In this document: in pieces, positions 17,325-24,820 of the stretch
Layout: each line of letters begins with the position of its first letter
Numbering within the stretch: position 1 is the stretch's first letter
From: Parapedobacter sp. SGR-10
GTDB lineage: Bacteria; Bacteroidota; Bacteroidia; Sphingobacteriales; Sphingobacteriaceae
Direction of reading: 5' to 3'
NCBI RefSeq assembly: GCF_011030405.1
Contig: NZ_JAAJTJ010000014.1
Coordinates: forward strand, 36,727-100,726
Length of the DNA stretch: 64,000 bases
Made by a program: the position numbers and the translations under genes
Notes under the pieces: model-generated
What the model was told of the DNA's origin: nothing
Seen by the model: only the letters and a program-made list of their open reading frames with translations
Databases searched by the model: none

Positions 17325-18143
17325 ATGGAAAAACTTGAGCAGAGTATTGAAAAATGGATCGACTTGTTCATGATGAAGGTGCCGAGCATTGCCGTGGGAC
17401 TTCTTATTATCTTTGTCGGTCGTTACCTTGTCCGTTTTGCATTGAAACTGGTAGAGCGTCGCTTTGACAGAAGGCATATAGACCCTTCCGTTCGTTCGTT
17501 TGTCTCCAGTCTGATCAGATTTGCGCTGTATGCCCTGCTGCTCCTTACGGCGGCCAACACGATGGGGATACAGACCACCTCTTTTATAGCTGCTATGTCT
17601 GCCTTTGGCTTAGCCGTTGGAATGGCCTTGCAGGGAAGTCTGTCCAATTTTGCCGGAGGTGTATTGATCTTATTGTTCCGGCCATTTGAAGTCGGGGATT
17701 ATGTGGAGAGTGCCAATGGTTCGACGGGTGCGGTAGAACGTATAGACATCCTATACACCACAATGATCAATGACGATGGTATCCGTATCTTTAGCCCTAA
17801 TGGCACGTTGGCCAATTCGGTGATCAAAAATTTTACCAAGATATCCTCCCGACGTATGCAATTCTCATTTTTGGTATCCTATGATGTCAATATGAAACTA
17901 GCTAGGGAGACTATTCTATCCATACTGTCTGATGACAAACGGATATTGGATACCCCCAAGGCAACAGTTCATGTAGGGGATCTTAAAGATGGCGGTGTCG
18001 TCATGACCGTCAGAGCTTGGGCTGCTCGAGAGAATTTTTGGGCCACAAAGTATGAAATTGCTGAACGCATCCAAGAAAAATTGGATGGAAAAAATGTTGT
18101 GTTCCCACAAGCGAGCATCAAGGTGCTGCCCCATGAAGATTAG
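17325..18143 (+). CDS. Small-conductance mechanosensitive channel (MscS family)
   Basis: A 272-residue inner-membrane channel that opens under membrane tension to release solutes. Three transmembrane helices are visible, at about residues 17-37, 60-80 and 85-120. The third is the pore helix, with alternating Gly/Ala packing (GLAVGMALQGSLSNFAGGVLILLFRPFEVGDYVE). The beta-domain and cytoplasmic vestibule follow (STGAVERIDILYTTMINDDGIRIFSPNG). Length matches E. coli MscS (286). Confidence 0.93.
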   Translation: MEKLEQSIEKWIDLFMMKVPSIAVGLLIIFVGRYLVRFALKLVERRFDRRHIDPSVRSFVSSLIRFALYALLLLTAANTMGIQTTSFIAAMSAFGLAVGMALQGSLSNFAGGVLILLFRPFEVGDYVESANGSTGAVERIDILYTTMINDDGIRIFSPNGTLANSVIKNFTKISSRRMQFSFLVSYDVNMKLARETILSILSDDKRILDTPKATVHVGDLKDGGVVMTVRAWAARENFWATKYEIAERIQEKLDGKNVVFPQASIKVLPHED

Positions 18144-18149
18144 GGTACC

Positions 18150-18296
18150 CTATCCTAGCGAATGGATCAATACATAGTAACGATAAGCGACAATTCCCTG
18201 TTGGAGCTTGCTGAGCGTGGCAGGGTCTTTTCGACTGTATTTGGGTAGTACAATCTTATTGATCGTGTTCAGAAGTTTGAATAAAGACTTTTTCAT
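18150..18296 (-). CDS. Conserved 48-residue small basic protein
   Basis: A short gene convergent with mscS, starting ATG at 18296 and ending TAG at 18150. The product begins MKKSLFKLLNTINKIVLPKY and ends GIVAYRYYVLIHSLG. It resembles the ~50-residue proteins with the pattern LLxxINKxxLPxY...GWRxYVxxxAL that are widespread in Bacteroidota and are sometimes mislabelled SsrA-binding protein. It is basic, with no signal peptide. The real function is unknown. Recognition is from memory of the pattern. Confidence 0.6.
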   Translation of the reverse strand: MKKSLFKLLNTINKIVLPKYSRKDPATLSKLQQGIVAYRYYVLIHSLG

Positions 18297-18770
18297 GCCG
18301 ATACCTTAATCTTATAAATATAGGTAAAGAAATACAAATTTCTTATGTTATATTCATAAAATATGAATTAATGTATTGTTTATGACCTATTTTACCGGAT
18401 GTCTTGCCCAACGTATAGTTAAGTATCTGTTCGTAATTAATTGATATTATTTTAGTCTCCGATATTTTTTATAAAACCACATAGGAACATAGTCTTTAAA
18501 TCGTCTAAAACATGGCATAGACGCCCAAGGGCATTGTGATAGTGTCATAACTTGTCCGCCTACTGGCGGATAGGCTATGTTTGAAAACTTGTTTTCCTAT
18601 ATAAACTTCCGCTTTTAAAGTGCAAGCGCATAAAATTTCTATGTGGTTTCATCTTTAGTGAGAAATTTGTTATAAACTATTTTGGAACACTTACTTATAT
18701 GATTGATCCAAAAATTTGATTTATCGGAAACAAAAAAGCATCTGCACAGTTATAAGGGAAACAGTTTTTT
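18297..18770. other. Long intergenic region holding a MITE-like repeat
   Basis: 474 bases without a recognisable gene. The first part (18297-18470) is AT-rich and featureless apart from possible promoters. The rest contains the inverted-repeat element described at 18473-18649. Inside it gtccgcctactggcggata forms a small hairpin. No clear promoter with both boxes was found for the GH130 gene. Confidence 0.6.
18473..18649. repeat. MITE-like interspersed element, copy 1
   Basis: About 177 bases bounded by inverted ends: aaaaccacatag(gaacatag) on the left and ctatgtggttt on the right. The same ends bound a ~160-base element at 53304-53464. The left-end segment aaccacataggaacatagt matches the reverse complement of that copy's right end almost exactly. 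No open reading frame lies inside. Such non-coding repeats are typical of passively mobilised elements or REP-type sequences. Confidence 0.6.
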
Positions 18771-20246
18771 ATGACTTTGCATGTAGTAAGAAAAAATATC
18801 TATTTCATGCCCGACTCCAAAAGGGTGCTGGCACGTTTTTTTAGCGTGAGCGAACAACGTGCTATCAAGATTGTAAATCGTATCCTGGGTATGGACAAAC
18901 AGCAGAAAATAGATACCCTTAATAAACTTTTGCGCAACTTTTCTAAGCGTCATCGCAGTGTGATCGGTATTTGGGAACGAAACCACAAGCGAATCGCCCA
19001 TATTCTGCAGATGACCGATGCGAAGGAGGGTGATATTTCACATAAGGACAAGCTACTGATCGGTGCACATTTTACCATGGAATACTCTATCGAGGCAGCT
19101 GCTTTTTTTAATCCTTCTATCGTCGAATCGCCTGATCAAACGCAGTTGAAAGATGACGAAAAAAGAGTAGTGTTGAGCTTTAGGGCTATCGGTGAAGGGC
19201 ATGTGTCCTCTATTGTTTTCCGTTCAGCAGTCTTGGATAGCAACCTGGATATGCATGTTGAGGAGGTAGGTCACCATTTGGAAAAACCCAGGGTGTTCAA
19301 AAGCTATCGATACCGGAAGAGTGATTTTATCGAAAAATTGGCTCAACTGCATGAAATGGACAAGGAAATGATGGGTATCATTCAGGCCAAACTGACAGAT
19401 ACCTTTACGTATGAAGAACTTCGCCGTTATGTCAATGAGATCATCCAAGAAAATGTATTGAATCCAGATAGCTTGACCTTGATGACGCAGATCATGTGGT
19501 TGGCCTCTTCGCATTATGATATTACCTATTCGTTAGATACGGCTATTTCCGAAAGGGTTATATTCCCAATTGTAGATACGGAGAAAAATGGAATCGAAGA
19601 TGCGCGTTTTGTGCGTTTTACAACAGAAAAAGATAAGGTGATCTATTATGCGACGTATACAGCTTATGATGGTTTTACCATTCTGCCGAAATTATTGTCA
19701 ACGAGAGATTTTGTACATTTCAAAATACAGCCCATCAATGGTAAGATTGCCAATAAGGGTGCGGCTCTTTTTCCTCGAAAGATAAATGGAAAGTATGCGA
19801 TGTTGTGCCGGGTTGACGGTGAAAACAACTATATAGCCTTTTCTGAGGATATCAATAATTGGCAACAGGATATTACATTATTAAAAGAACCCGAGTATCC
19901 CTGGGAGTTTGTACAGTTGGGTAACTGTGGATCGCCAATCGAAACCGACAAGGGGTGGTTGGTCCTGACACATGGTGTAGGTGCGATGCGTGAGTATACG
20001 ATAGGTGCGATCCTACTGGATATAGATGATCCCACCAAAGTGATCGGTAAACTTAGGGAGCCTTTGCTATCTCCAAATAGAGAAGAGCGTGAAGGGTATG
20101 TACCTAATGTAGTATATTCCTGTGGGCAGATGGTACACAATGAACATTTGATTATACCGTACGCTATGTCGGACTATGCTTCTACGTATGCTACGGTCAA
20201 TATGAATGAATTGTTGGCAGCATTGATGGAAGGTGGTGCGGACTAG
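18771..20246 (+). CDS. GH130-family beta-mannoside phosphorylase/hydrolase
   Basis: A 491-residue cytoplasmic protein of glycoside hydrolase family 130 (old DUF377, five-bladed propeller). The N-terminal helical region SKRVLARFFSVSEQRAIKIVNRIL and FSKRHRSVIGIWERNHKRI are typical of the longer GH130 subgroup. Propeller blades follow, with NPSIVESPDQ, GEGHVSSIVFRSAVLD, ARFVRFT, GKYAMLCRVDGENNYIAFSED, LGNCGSPIETDKGWLVLTHGVG and CGQMVHNEHLIIPYAMSD. Known members phosphorolyse or hydrolyse beta-mannosides, and the longer subgroup includes beta-1,2-mannan enzymes. The exact substrate is not readable here. It overlaps the convergent downstream gene by four bases, and both neighbours are glycan genes. 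Confidence 0.8.
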   Translation: MTLHVVRKNIYFMPDSKRVLARFFSVSEQRAIKIVNRILGMDKQQKIDTLNKLLRNFSKRHRSVIGIWERNHKRIAHILQMTDAKEGDISHKDKLLIGAHFTMEYSIEAAAFFNPSIVESPDQTQLKDDEKRVVLSFRAIGEGHVSSIVFRSAVLDSNLDMHVEEVGHHLEKPRVFKSYRYRKSDFIEKLAQLHEMDKEMMGIIQAKLTDTFTYEELRRYVNEIIQENVLNPDSLTLMTQIMWLASSHYDITYSLDTAISERVIFPIVDTEKNGIEDARFVRFTTEKDKVIYYATYTAYDGFTILPKLLSTRDFVHFKIQPINGKIANKGAALFPRKINGKYAMLCRVDGENNYIAFSEDINNWQQDITLLKEPEYPWEFVQLGNCGSPIETDKGWLVLTHGVGAMREYTIGAILLDIDDPTKVIGKLREPLLSPNREEREGYVPNVVYSCGQMVHNEHLIIPYAMSDYASTYATVNMNELLAALMEGGAD

Positions 20247-21358
20247 CAAAACCCGTAGCAACTGTACAGATAAGATAACCAAAAGCTGATTGTGCTTTCC
20301 GCTCCCTGGTTCCGGTTTATACCGTGGCTATCCAGTCCATCGCAACACCCTTTCGATTGTGGGTCGTATAAGCTAAGGCCGAGTTCATTTGCGCCAAAGA
20401 ACCAACGGAAGGAGGTTAACATCTTATCCAGATACTTCTCCTCACCTGTGATTTCATAGAGTTGTTTGTATAGTAGAATAGTCGACGGGAGTTCGATAGG
20501 TTGCTGGCCAAATCTACTTCGTGTGCTGCCCTGTATAAACCAGCTTTCATTGCCTATTACCGAGAGATGCTCGCGTTCGAAGTACAGTGAATCTAGAAAA
20601 TAAGCACTTTGCCTACCCACATCAAGCAATGTGTTGTCTTGAAGGGTACATGCGGCTCGTAGTATGCTAAGCGGAAGTATAGCATTATCATAAGATACTA
20701 TTTTTTCATACCAGGGCCAGTTAGGAGAGGAGGCTTTTTGATATTCATCCAGCATATAGTGTGCCATCTGCTCGATGATCTCCTGCACTTCTTCGTCCTT
20801 TGGATACGATGTTGCATAATACATCAGTCCTAATAAACTATAAGCGACAGCTCTTAAAGAGCGCAAGGTGTTGATGTGGCGTAGTGCGGGACGGAACAGT
20901 TCCTGTACCAGTGGGTGAAATTGCGCCTGCTGACTGGTTTTCAGTAAGTAGCCGAGCCCCCATATCGTCCTTCCGAAGCTGTCTTCGGTACCCTCTTCGT
21001 CTAAAAATACATGGTCAAATGACAAGAAATTTCTAAACTTTCCGTTTCCCAGTTGCATATAATACAGGTAAGCCAGATATGTCGAGATAAGTTGTTCCAA
21101 ATGGACCGAAGGTTTTTTTTCGTGAGCCATCACGACTAGTAATAGAGCCCGAGCATTGTCATCCAAACAATATCCATGGTGATAATTTGGGGTTGAATAC
21201 TTGGCATGTTGCAGGATGCCGACCTGGTTCGTGAGGCGATATATATGCATCAGGTCGAATGCGGGCAAATCCGGGATTATATCGTGGAGTAATTTTTCAT
21301 CCCATATTTCTGAAGCATATCCCTCGTGCCGATTAAAATGACGAGATCCTAAAATCAT
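20243..21358 (-). CDS. (Alpha/alpha)6-barrel glycan-active protein of unknown specificity
   Basis: About 371 residues from the ATG at 21358; an upstream GTG at 21364 is also possible. There is no signal peptide. Repeated amphipathic helix pairs and motifs such as YHHGYCLDDNARALL, GRTIWGLGYLL and SWFIQGSTRSRFGQQPIE resemble six-hairpin glycosidase-like folds. Homologues beside GH130 and GT4 genes are often labelled glycosyltransferase or glycosidase without biochemical support. With the GT4 gene just upstream (17 bases) it forms a two-gene operon that probably makes or remodels a mannose-containing glycan handled by the GH130 enzyme. Confidence 0.55.
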   Translation of the reverse strand: MILGSRHFNRHEGYASEIWDEKLLHDIIPDLPAFDLMHIYRLTNQVGILQHAKYSTPNYHHGYCLDDNARALLLVVMAHEKKPSVHLEQLISTYLAYLYYMQLGNGKFRNFLSFDHVFLDEEGTEDSFGRTIWGLGYLLKTSQQAQFHPLVQELFRPALRHINTLRSLRAVAYSLLGLMYYATSYPKDEEVQEIIEQMAHYMLDEYQKASSPNWPWYEKIVSYDNAILPLSILRAACTLQDNTLLDVGRQSAYFLDSLYFEREHLSVIGNESWFIQGSTRSRFGQQPIELPSTILLYKQLYEITGEEKYLDKMLTSFRWFFGANELGLSLYDPQSKGCCDGLDSHGINRNQGAESTISFWLSYLYSCYGFC

Positions 21359-21375
21359 ATCCACAATAAAAAAAA

Positions 21376-22590
21376 TTAAGAGTACAACCTTTTGTGACTA
21401 ACTGAAAATATAGGTGAAATATTCTCCTTTAGGCTTTCTGTTAGTGTATTTAAATTTATAGAAAATTCCTTGTCTTCCGGTTTTAGCGATTCTAAAAGTG
21501 CCAAATGCTGCTTTCCTATATTTTTCCAACATATTTGTTTACCATACGCTGCCGCATTTTTACGGTATTTGGCTAGCAGCGTCGGATTTTCCAACAATTG
21601 ATTGATTAAATCCGCAAGTTGGTGTGCATTTTTAAAATCAAACAGCAACCCTCTATTTTCCGTCAGTAGATCTCTGGCATACCAATATGGGGTTGAAATG
21701 ACTGCTGCTCCCGCACCAATGGCAAAGGACAGTGTTCCGCTACTGATCTGCTGTTCGTTTGGATAAGGCGTTACGTAGATGTCACAGGCACTCAAATATT
21801 GCTTGAGCAGGGCCTCGGACGCAAAGCAATTGATGAATTTAACCTTATCCGAAATACCAAGATCCTTGGTCTTCTGGATCAAAGATGCACGGTAGCTTTC
21901 ACCTTCTTCACGTAGTATGTTGGGGTGTGTCGATCCTAGGATTATATAGACGAAATTGTCATCGTGTACAGAGGCTACTGCTTCGATAGCTGTTTCGAAG
22001 CCTTTGTTTCGCCCCAGAAATCCAAAGCTCAGCATGATTTTTTTGTCCGGATAGCCTATGCTCTTTTTGGCGTTATGCTGGTCATAGGAGAAGTCGGGTA
22101 CACCGTGCGGGATCAATTTGATCTTATCTTCGGGGACACCGTATATATCCCGTACCATAGTGATGGCCCTTTGTGTCATTACCGTGACTTTGTGGCTCCT
22201 TTGTGTAAGATGTTGGAGTACGGCTTTTTCACTGTCAGTTGGATTTTCCAATACAGTGTGAAGGTTGCTTATTAAGGGCAGGTTCAGGGACTTTGCTAAA
22301 GCAAGGACATAGTCGCCCGAAATCCCTCCGAAGATACCATACTCATGCTGGATGATACAAGCGTCGTAGGTGGCATTGATATATCGAGCGGCAGCTATAT
22401 AACATTTTAAGTTATTCTTTTCGATCACAAAATCTACCTCTTCGGGAAACAACTTTTCTGTACCATCAGAGATAGCGATGATGCCATGTCGATGTGTTGA
22501 AGACTTCGTAATAGACCGAAAAAGGTCTTGTGTAAATGTAGCGATACCGCACTGCCTTGGTGGGTATGTTCCGATTATAGCTGTTTTCAT
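21376..22590 (-). CDS. GT4-family glycosyltransferase
   Basis: A 404-residue cytoplasmic GT-B retaining glycosyltransferase. The N-terminal acceptor domain starts MKTAIIGTYPPRQCGIATFT, with the glycine-rich loop. The nucleotide-sugar domain contains the linker GVPDFSYD, ILSFGFLGRNKGFETAIEA, and the family motif SACDIYVTPYPNEQQISSGTLSFAIGAGAAVISTPY, in which the E-x7-E pattern is altered (EQQISSGTLSFAIG). GDP-mannose or UDP-glucose are the usual donors. The operon partner and the convergent GH130 enzyme favour a mannosyltransferase, which is inference. Confidence 0.8.
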   Translation of the reverse strand: MKTAIIGTYPPRQCGIATFTQDLFRSITKSSTHRHGIIAISDGTEKLFPEEVDFVIEKNNLKCYIAAARYINATYDACIIQHEYGIFGGISGDYVLALAKSLNLPLISNLHTVLENPTDSEKAVLQHLTQRSHKVTVMTQRAITMVRDIYGVPEDKIKLIPHGVPDFSYDQHNAKKSIGYPDKKIMLSFGFLGRNKGFETAIEAVASVHDDNFVYIILGSTHPNILREEGESYRASLIQKTKDLGISDKVKFINCFASEALLKQYLSACDIYVTPYPNEQQISSGTLSFAIGAGAAVISTPYWYARDLLTENRGLLFDFKNAHQLADLINQLLENPTLLAKYRKNAAAYGKQICWKNIGKQHLALLESLKPEDKEFSINLNTLTESLKENISPIFSVSHKRLYS

Positions 22591-22894
22591 AGATATGACA
22601 ATAAATCTTTCGTATTATACTTGCCTGTTAGAGACTTCAATTATACGTTCCGTGCATATGAACAAATAAAATGGAATTTTGTTGAACCCATATGATGATT
22701 TATGAAAAACATCTGGATTATAATGTTTTGCGCCTGCGGTGTTCGGCTCTGTTTGGAAAGCTTGAGAGGTATCTGCTATCAGAGGGGACATAGATTGTTA
22801 AAATTCTTCCATATATAAGATTTTTCCTTTACTTTCGCTACGAAAGTAAATAAATAGGTGTGGTCGATAGTCGTCTTTAATACTAACCCAAAAT
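22591..22894. other. Divergent intergenic region before the sigma-factor gene
   Basis: 304 bases between the GT4 gene (minus) and the sigma-factor gene (plus). A perfect hairpin TTTACTTTCG-CTA-CGAAAGTAAA lies at 22828-22850, 45 bases upstream of the sigma start; its left arm contains TACTTTCG, a near match to the -7 box. It could be a promoter with a dyad operator. Nothing else was recognised. Confidence 0.5.
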
Positions 22895-23482
22895 ATGGCT
22901 GGATATTTTGAAAAACCTTTACGAGAAAAAGTGGATTTGTCAAACGAACAGATGTTTAAAGAAGTGTTTGTTGGGTATTTTGCTCCTTTATGTGTTTTTG
23001 CCCAAAAATATGTAGGCAATTTTCATGATGAGGATGTAGTGTCGGCTGTTTTTTCGAATATGTACCAAAAGAAAATGGTATTTGACAGCAAAGATGATTT
23101 TGTATTCTACCTATATAGGAGTGTAAAAAATAAATGTCTGGACACACTCAAGTCCGACAACCGTATGGTAAATCGAAATCAAGTGTATTCGGAAGAACTG
23201 GAGCACGAAGATTTTTTTAACGATATCGTAGAGAATGAAGTGTTGGCCGAGACGTACCGTGAAATCCAATCTTTGCCGGAATACAATAAGCGGATCATCG
23301 AATTGAGTTATTTTGAAGGCTTTAGCAATCAAGAGATTGCCGATGAATTGCAGTTGTCCCTTCAGACTGTCAAAAATTATAAACGAAATGCCGTAGCCAG
23401 TTTGCGGACAGCCCTTGTTCGAAAGGCCATATTGAGCTTGCTTTTGTTTATCGGTATTTATCTATTTAAAATGGATTTTTAG
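22895..23482 (+). CDS. ECF RNA polymerase sigma factor of the FecI/SusCD type
   Basis: A 195-residue sigma-70-family factor. Region 2 spans about residues 20-95 (FKEVFVGYFAPLCVFAQKYVGNFHDEDVVSAVFSNMYQK; YLYRSVKNKCLDTLKS). Region 4 spans about 125-180 (LPEYNKRIIELSYFEGFSNQEIADELQLSLQTVKNYKRNAVASLR, a clear helix-turn-helix). An unusual C-terminal hydrophobic tail (ILSLLLFIGIYLF) could attach it to the membrane, which is common in Bacteroidota PUL sigma factors. It should activate the SusCD-type locus downstream when released by the FecR protein encoded 128 bases later. Confidence 0.9.
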   Translation: MAGYFEKPLREKVDLSNEQMFKEVFVGYFAPLCVFAQKYVGNFHDEDVVSAVFSNMYQKKMVFDSKDDFVFYLYRSVKNKCLDTLKSDNRMVNRNQVYSEELEHEDFFNDIVENEVLAETYREIQSLPEYNKRIIELSYFEGFSNQEIADELQLSLQTVKNYKRNAVASLRTALVRKAILSLLLFIGIYLFKMDF

Positions 23483-23609
23483 AGACTTTCGAAGTCTATA
23501 AGGTTACATTTTTACTTTTTTTATTTTTTTAGAGTACTTTTTGACGACGGTGTCGTTTTGATAGTGTATTGGTCGAATCAGAACCTAAATATAAACTCTA
23601 CTAATAATA

Positions 23610-24791
23610 ATGAAGCAAAATACGCCTTATCATAATTATTCCATTTACACTATTGTGTCTCTTATCCGTAAGGCAAAAAAGGGAGATTTGACCGAAGAAG
23701 AACTTCTGACATTGCACCAATGGATCAATCGCAATCCTCGAAACCGGGCATTGTACAATCGTTTATTGACCAAAGATCAAATCAATGAGTTGGAAGGGAT
23801 GTTGGCAAAGGATACGTTGGGAAGGTATACACAATTAATAGAGCGGGCCAGAGCCAAAAAAGTCAAGCGCTTGGTTACGTACACGAGCATAGTAGCTGCA
23901 GCTTCGATCATTGTTTATTTATTGTTTGTTCCGCTTTTTGAAGATTCTGTCGATTTGAATAAGGAACTGGTATCCATCCCCGATATGGATGAATCCGATA
24001 TGATTACCTTGCATACGGGTGATTTTCGTGAGGGTTTGGTGGTCAGGCAAGACAGTGTATACGAGGTATCTTCACTCTTGCGTGAAGTCAGTACAGATGC
24101 GCCCGAAGCGGATGGCCTGGAGCCTGTAGTGATCCGTACACCTATTGGAAAGACGATAGCCTTCAAGCTGTACGATGGTAGTACGGTGTACCTTAACTCG
24201 AACTCGCGGCTGTTTTTTTACAATCAAGATGATCTTCAAGGTGAGCGTCGTGTCCAGTTGAGCGGTGAGGCCTTTTTTGAGGTTGCAAAGGACGAAAAAC
24301 GACCTTTTATTGTAGAGAACAATGGTAGAGAGATCAAAGTGCTGGGTACTTCGTTCAATGTCAACGGTTATGAGACACATGACAAATTCAAGCTTGGCTT
24401 GGCTACCGGTAGGGTCGAGATCAGTATCAAGGACATCGGTTATACCAAGGTACTGACGCCGGGACACGAATTGACGTATGACAAGACGAAAAACAAGGTC
24501 GTACAACGTGCACAAGACATTCATCGTATGGGCCTTTGGAGAACAGGTGTCTATGTTTTTGAAGATGTATCCATCGTGGAGCTCACGAAGGATATGGAGC
24601 AAATGTACCCTATCCATTTTGTGTATGAGGGAGATATGCCTAAACATCTGTTTAGCGGTGAGATATCCCTAAAGGAAGAATGGAAAAAGGTATTAAACAA
24701 ATTAGAAATGACGAATAGAGTACGGTTTACTATCGAAGGTAATAAGGTCACCGTGCGAAGGCATCAAGAAAATAACGTAGAAAATAATTAA
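23610..24791 (+). CDS. FecR-type anti-sigma factor
   Basis: A 393-residue membrane regulator. The cytoplasmic N-terminus (residues 1-90, with KKGDLTEEELLTLHQWINRNPRNRALYNRLL) precedes one transmembrane helix at about 90-112 (YTSIVAAASIIVYLLFVPLF). The periplasmic FecR domain is at about 172-270 (VIRTPIGKTIAFKLYDGSTVYLNSNSRL; GEAFFEVAKDEKRPFIVENNGREIKVLGTSFNV), then a DUF4974-like C-terminal domain (LWRTGVYVFEDVSIVELTKDMEQMYPIHFVYE). It receives the signal from the STN domain of the SusC protein encoded 29 bases downstream and controls the sigma factor. It is the standard sigma/anti-sigma start of a Bacteroidota nutrient locus. Confidence 0.92.
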   Translation: MKQNTPYHNYSIYTIVSLIRKAKKGDLTEEELLTLHQWINRNPRNRALYNRLLTKDQINELEGMLAKDTLGRYTQLIERARAKKVKRLVTYTSIVAAASIIVYLLFVPLFEDSVDLNKELVSIPDMDESDMITLHTGDFREGLVVRQDSVYEVSSLLREVSTDAPEADGLEPVVIRTPIGKTIAFKLYDGSTVYLNSNSRLFFYNQDDLQGERRVQLSGEAFFEVAKDEKRPFIVENNGREIKVLGTSFNVNGYETHDKFKLGLATGRVEISIKDIGYTKVLTPGHELTYDKTKNKVVQRAQDIHRMGLWRTGVYVFEDVSIVELTKDMEQMYPIHFVYEGDMPKHLFSGEISLKEEWKKVLNKLEMTNRVRFTIEGNKVTVRRHQENNVENN

Positions 24792-24820
24792 TCAGTATCA
24801 ATAAAACTATCATCAAATTT

